Assembly (NCBI GenBank): GCA_963205105.1
Contig: CAUJJW010000194.1
Span: 1 to 34,989 of the forward strand
Source of the DNA: Verrucomicrobiota bacterium
Lineage (GTDB): Bacteria > Verrucomicrobiota > Verrucomicrobiia > Limisphaerales > CAIMTB01
Direction of reading: 5' to 3'
DNA length: 34,989 nucleotides
A model generated the notes under the pieces. It was not told the DNA's origin. It made no database searches and saw only the letters and a program-made list of their open reading frames with translations. Each line of letters begins with the position of its first letter. Within the stretch, counting starts at the first letter, position 1. Position numbers and translations under genes: made by a program. Below, one piece after another: positions 31,902 through 34,989 of the stretch.

Positions 31902-32309
31902 ATGAATCCATCATCACAAGAACAATCCATGTCCCGCAGCATGTCCGGAGTGGCGGTCACCTCCTCAGCCATGCCCCGCTTTGGACCGGGCGGCAACCCG
32001 GTCGGATGTCCGGGCCAGTACCAGGCCATTGCGCGGATTCCGACCCCGACGGGGTTGTTGACCTGGACGGCACCTCCGGGGAGCACGAGCTGTCGGATCA
32101 CCGACGTGACGCCGGGCATGCCGGCCTCGTATGTTTCGCGGGTAGAGGCGGTGAAAGTGATCACCCAGGTGGCTTGCGGCGATCACACCGTCACGTTTCC
32201 GGTGACCGCGGGTTCCAAGTACTCCTTCACGATCTACGTGATCAACGTGCCACCGCCACCGCCGGCCACGGGCGTGGCGTTGGAGTTGCAGATTGAATGG
32301 CTGCCCTGA
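31902..32309 (+). CDS. Small hypothetical protein, no recognised family
   Basis: The 135-residue open frame is divergent from the cyclase and fills an otherwise empty space. The composition looks real: few Arg, alternating Val/Thr/Ile strands (VEAVKVITQVACGDHTVTF, SKYSFTIYVIN), a Pro run PPPPP at 118-122, and three Cys (36, 64, 92). The second half could be a small beta-sandwich. No signal peptide or membrane segment is seen. No Shine-Dalgarno precedes either ATG (31902 or 31929), and the later start would remove a Ser/Gln-rich nine residues. I cannot propose a function. That it is a gene at all is likely, not certain. Confidence 0.55.
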   Translation: MNPSSQEQSMSRSMSGVAVTSSAMPRFGPGGNPVGCPGQYQAIARIPTPTGLLTWTAPPGSTSCRITDVTPGMPASYVSRVEAVKVITQVACGDHTVTFPVTAGSKYSFTIYVINVPPPPPATGVALELQIEWLP

Positions 32310-32316
32310 AGCCGTC

Positions 32317-32365
32317 TGAACCGGGGAAGCCCCTGTTCGAAGGACCTCCTCAGGGGCCATGAACC
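32317..32365. repeat. Degenerate relative of the 52-bp repeat unit
   Basis: TGAACC at 32317, CTGTTCGAAGGACC in the middle and GGCCATGAACC at the end recall the inside and right end of the 52-bp unit, but with rearranged sequence. It directly precedes repeat B copy 2. Confidence 0.5.
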
Positions 32366-32615
32366 GTAGCGCGAGGAGTGGAGCGGGCGGCCCTCATCCC
32401 GGCCTTCTCCCGGAGGGAGAAGGAGACGATGCGCCGCGAATCTCGGAGGGTTGAGTCGGGCATAGGCTGGAACGAGGCGAGACGGCTCGCACAGATGGGG
32501 ATAGTTCGTGTTGCGACGGGCGGAGACGCGACTCCCTCTCCCTCCGGGAGAGGGTTGGGGTGAGGGAGCCGGCTTCAACCCTCGCGATGGCCGGCATGGA
32601 AAGGTTTATGGAGAG
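32366..32615. repeat. Dispersed repeat B, copy 2, ending in a solo 52-bp-unit start
   Basis: The left arm (32393-32423) and right arm (32534-32566) are imperfect inverted copies, as in copy 1 at 16735-16960, and the interior is homologous (GGGTTGAGTCGGGC, CTGGAACGAGGCGAGACGGCTC). At 32603-32615 lies GGTTTATGGAGAG, the left end of the 52-bp unit alone. The region from 32310 to 32620 holds no gene. Confidence 0.85.
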
Positions 32616-32620
32616 GGTAT

Positions 32621-33343
<723 letters not shown>

Positions 33344-33426
33344 GGGCGGGTCGGGGGATTAGCGGCGACACTGGCCATCTGAAGCCCGATTGACAAGGCC
33401 CGCGAACAGCCCGGGACGGCCAACCT

Positions 33427-33687
33427 TCAGGCCAGTCCCTTTTGCCGCAGGAAAGGCATCAGTTCCTCGAGTCCGAAGTCCGCCAGAATGTCCCCGTCCC
33501 AGTCCATGGTGGGTGCCTTGGTCTGGCCGGACAATTCGACCATCTCCTTGAAGGCGGCAGGGTTTCCGGACACCACCACCTTGCGGTACGGGATCTGACG
33601 GGCATCGAGATACTCCATGACCTCCTCACACCAGCCACAGCCGATTTTCACGTAGAGAACCGGGCGGACCGAAACGGCGTCGCTCAT
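33427..33687 (-). CDS. Glutaredoxin-family protein
   Basis: The start at 33687 gives 86 residues, the usual glutaredoxin length. The open frame upstream adds 53 unlike residues. The fold is a small thioredoxin-type: strand RPVLYVKIG, active-site Cys-Gly-Trp-Cys at about 17-20, helix EVMEYLDARQIPY, strand YRKVVV, and the cis-proline loop KAPTMDW. It reduces disulfides or mixed disulfides in the cytoplasm using glutathione or another thiol. The CGWC site is dithiol, unlike monothiol iron-sulfur-cluster carriers (CGFS). It stands alone. Its partner reductase is not in the window. Confidence 0.88.
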   Translation of the reverse strand: MSDAVSVRPVLYVKIGCGWCEEVMEYLDARQIPYRKVVVSGNPAAFKEMVELSGQTKAPTMDWDGDILADFGLEELMPFLRQKGLA

Positions 33688-33812
33688 GACGTGATCCAGC
33701 CAGCGGACCGCGAAACGTGCAAGATTCGGGAGGTGGCGTCCGCAGATTTTCAGGCTCTGTCGATCGAGGGAGTTGCCTCGCCGAGGTGCCATGCGTCGAA
33801 TCGCAACGGCAC

Positions 33813-33843
33813 GAAGCCGGCCAGGTTGGGACCGGCCGGCTTC
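33813..33843 (-). terminator. Possible terminator hairpin downstream of the PEP-CTERM gene
   Basis: GAAGCCGGCC (33813-33822) and GGCCGGCTTC (33834-33843) form a perfect 10-bp stem 21 bases past the stop of the PEP-CTERM gene. An inner GGT/ACC can also pair. There is no T tract, so classical intrinsic termination is uncertain. Confidence 0.45.
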
Positions 33844-33864
33844 CACGGGGAGAGGAATGTGGGA

Positions 33865-34515
33865 CTAGCGCTGAACGCGGCGCTTCAGAGAGCCCAGGCT
33901 CAGGGCTCCCAGAACAACGAGCGCGACGGGGCCGGGCTCGGGGATCGAGGAGATCGAGAGGTTGTCATAGAAGGCTCCGGCCGGAAGGACAACCTTGGTC
34001 ACGCTGGAAAGATCCAGAGTTGCTTCGATAAAGGCACCGACTTTCGTCTGATCCAGTGCCACCTCGCTGAGAAGACGATCGCCGGCGTCGTAGAACCCAA
34101 TGGTGGCTCCCGAATCGCCGAAGGGATCGTTGTCCAGCGTGAGCGAAAAGCTCCGAACCACCTCAGGCGCGGCGAACTGCACCAGAACGGGCTGGAACAG
34201 GGCATTGAGTGCGTTGATCGGGGAGGGAGCGGCGCCGCGTCCAAACGCCGAGGGGTCGCCGACAGTGACAGGTTCCGCCGAACCATCCGCCCGCCACGTT
34301 TCGCTCCCGGGAATCATGCTGCCCTCGCTGTCGATTGCGGGCAGGAAAGCTCCCGGCTGAAAGGTGATCCCATCACGGGAAGCCAGGTTGGCGGCGCTTC
34401 CCGAGGGGACTGAGTCGAAGTTGAACGTGACGTGAAGTGCCGCGGTGGCGGGCACCACGAAGGCGAGGGTCAGTCCGACCACGCTGGCCCGAACGGTCGA
34501 TGGAAATAGGCTCAT
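33865..34515 (-). CDS. PEP-CTERM sorting-domain protein
   Basis: The 216-residue exported protein has a Sec signal (about 1-26, LTLAFVVPATAALH) and a beta-rich middle (VTFNFDSVPSG, SFSLTLDNDPFGDSGATIGF). It ends in a PEP-CTERM sorting signal: Pro-Glu-Pro near 193-195, a hydrophobic stretch VALVVLGALSLGSL, and a basic tail KRRVQR. Exosortase would cut at the motif and release or anchor it at the surface, often with exopolysaccharide. No exosortase gene is in the window. The middle resembles the carbohydrate- or matrix-associated beta-sandwich of other PEP-CTERM proteins, but I cannot name its ligand. Confidence 0.9.
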   Translation of the reverse strand: MSLFPSTVRASVVGLTLAFVVPATAALHVTFNFDSVPSGSAANLASRDGITFQPGAFLPAIDSEGSMIPGSETWRADGSAEPVTVGDPSAFGRGAAPSPINALNALFQPVLVQFAAPEVVRSFSLTLDNDPFGDSGATIGFYDAGDRLLSEVALDQTKVGAFIEATLDLSSVTKVVLPAGAFYDNLSISSIPEPGPVALVVLGALSLGSLKRRVQR

Positions 34516-34545
34516 AAGAGGAGTGCCAGGTTCCGATGGTTCCAG

Positions 34546-34989
34546 TTACTGCGCTCCGCCCAGGACGGCCTGCATGGCACGGAAGAACACGTCGGTGTTG
34601 TCCATCACCCCGGTGAACTGGCTGGCGCCTCGTCCCTGGGCCGACACGGGGATGTCGCTGGCGGTGTGCGATGCGACCTGATCCGGGATCTGTCCCGTGA
34701 TGAAATTCCCCTGGGGGAAGTCCTGATTGGCCGGACCGGCGGGCTGGAGGTTTTGCGGGCTCTGGCGCACGAACGGCTGCTGGGAGTCCTGGAGCGGGTA
34801 GGCGTTCGCCGTGTAGTTCTCGAAGCGATCGGCATTGGCAGCGTAGCCAATGATCATTCGGCGATCGATTTCTGTGGTGACCGGGTAGCCGTCGCCGGAG
34901 AGCGAGTACTGCGGGAATCCAGCGTTCTCGTAGGTGCCCACGTTGGTGCGGATCGTGAAATGGGCATAGGGATAGCTGAACTTGAAGCC
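34546..34989 (-). CDS. Alkaline phosphatase, C-terminal fragment (5' end outside window)
   Basis: The frame is open to the right edge. The visible 147 residues end with VASHTASDIPVSAQGRGASQ followed by FTGVMDNTDVFFRAMQAVLG, the typical C-terminal pattern of PhoA-type alkaline phosphatases: the His-Thr zinc-ligand loop (HTASDIP), then the GVMDNTDVF helix. The N-terminal catalytic Ser and the first zinc sites are outside the window. A periplasmic phosphomonoesterase role is inferred from the family. The stop is TAA at 34546, 30 bases upstream of the PEP-CTERM ATG, so the two may share an operon. Confidence 0.85.
   Translation of the reverse strand, partial: GFKFSYPYAHFTIRTNVGTYENAGFPQYSLSGDGYPVTTEIDRRMIIGYAANADRFENYTANAYPLQDSQQPFVRQSPQNLQPAGPANQDFPQGNFITGQIPDQVASHTASDIPVSAQGRGASQFTGVMDNTDVFFRAMQAVLGGAQ

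Overview
The window is high-GC bacterial chromosome. It most resembles the Verrucomicrobiota, probably the Pedosphaera/Limisphaerales side. This rests on family content, not on a marker gene. The supporting families are a very large PVC-type CxxCH cytochrome/propeller protein, a secreted SGNH hydrolase fused to a DUF1080 domain, a sialate O-acetylesterase next to a sialidase, a PEP-CTERM protein, an H-X9-DG-type pseudopilin, Tat-exported esterases, and GC-rich dispersed intergenic repeats whose false translations (AGVSPAVEGG, SPTLSRRERE types) are familiar from such genomes. There is no rRNA, recognisable tRNA, CRISPR, transposase or phage gene. Strong Shine-Dalgarno sites are rare.

Layout. 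1-273: the C-terminal end of tRNA(Ile)-lysidine synthetase. 258-2930 (minus): a two-gene operon of sialate O-acetylesterase then sialidase. 3046-3245 (plus): a likely structured small RNA with its own terminator. 3246-3673: repeats. 3674-4846 (minus): an aspartate-type aminotransferase. 4974-11378 (plus): a run of accA, manA, two paralogous membrane-anchored repeat proteins and a DUF360 holin-like membrane protein, joined by 4-base overlaps or short gaps. 11390-13280 (minus): a FIST sensor protein and trmB, overlapping by 14 bases. 13397-14704: the SGNH-DUF1080 fusion. 14714-16633 (minus): a CcsA-type cytochrome c assembly protein. 17213-17683: a Dps. 17838-19082 (minus): a secreted sugar-dehydrogenase-like propeller with a clear terminator. 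19205-22897: a 1230-residue secreted glycine-rich beta-helix protein. 23460-24179: an exported beta-carbonic anhydrase. 24183-29607 (minus): a secreted catabolic set of esterase, SGNH-propeller-cytochrome c protein and intradiol dioxygenase. 29705-31777 (minus): a CHASE2 adenylate/guanylate cyclase. 31902-32309: a small unknown protein. 32621-34989 (minus): a pseudopilin, a glutaredoxin, a PEP-CTERM protein and the end of an alkaline phosphatase.

How it fits together. Many products are exported and aimed at complex glycans or plant- and mucin-like polymers: sialic acid release and deacetylation, DUF1080, esterases, oxidative propellers, and an aromatic-ring dioxygenase. CcsA would support maturation of the exported cytochrome. 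The housekeeping genes (tilS, aspC, accA, manA, trmB) are scattered among them.

The items most worth follow-up are three. The first is the structured RNA at 3046-3245. The second is a modular intergenic repeat system: a 52-bp unit with GGTTCA/TGAACC ends, always 52 bp in four copies, alternating with exchangeable hairpin modules. The third is the twin repeat-protein plus holin-like operon of unknown role.
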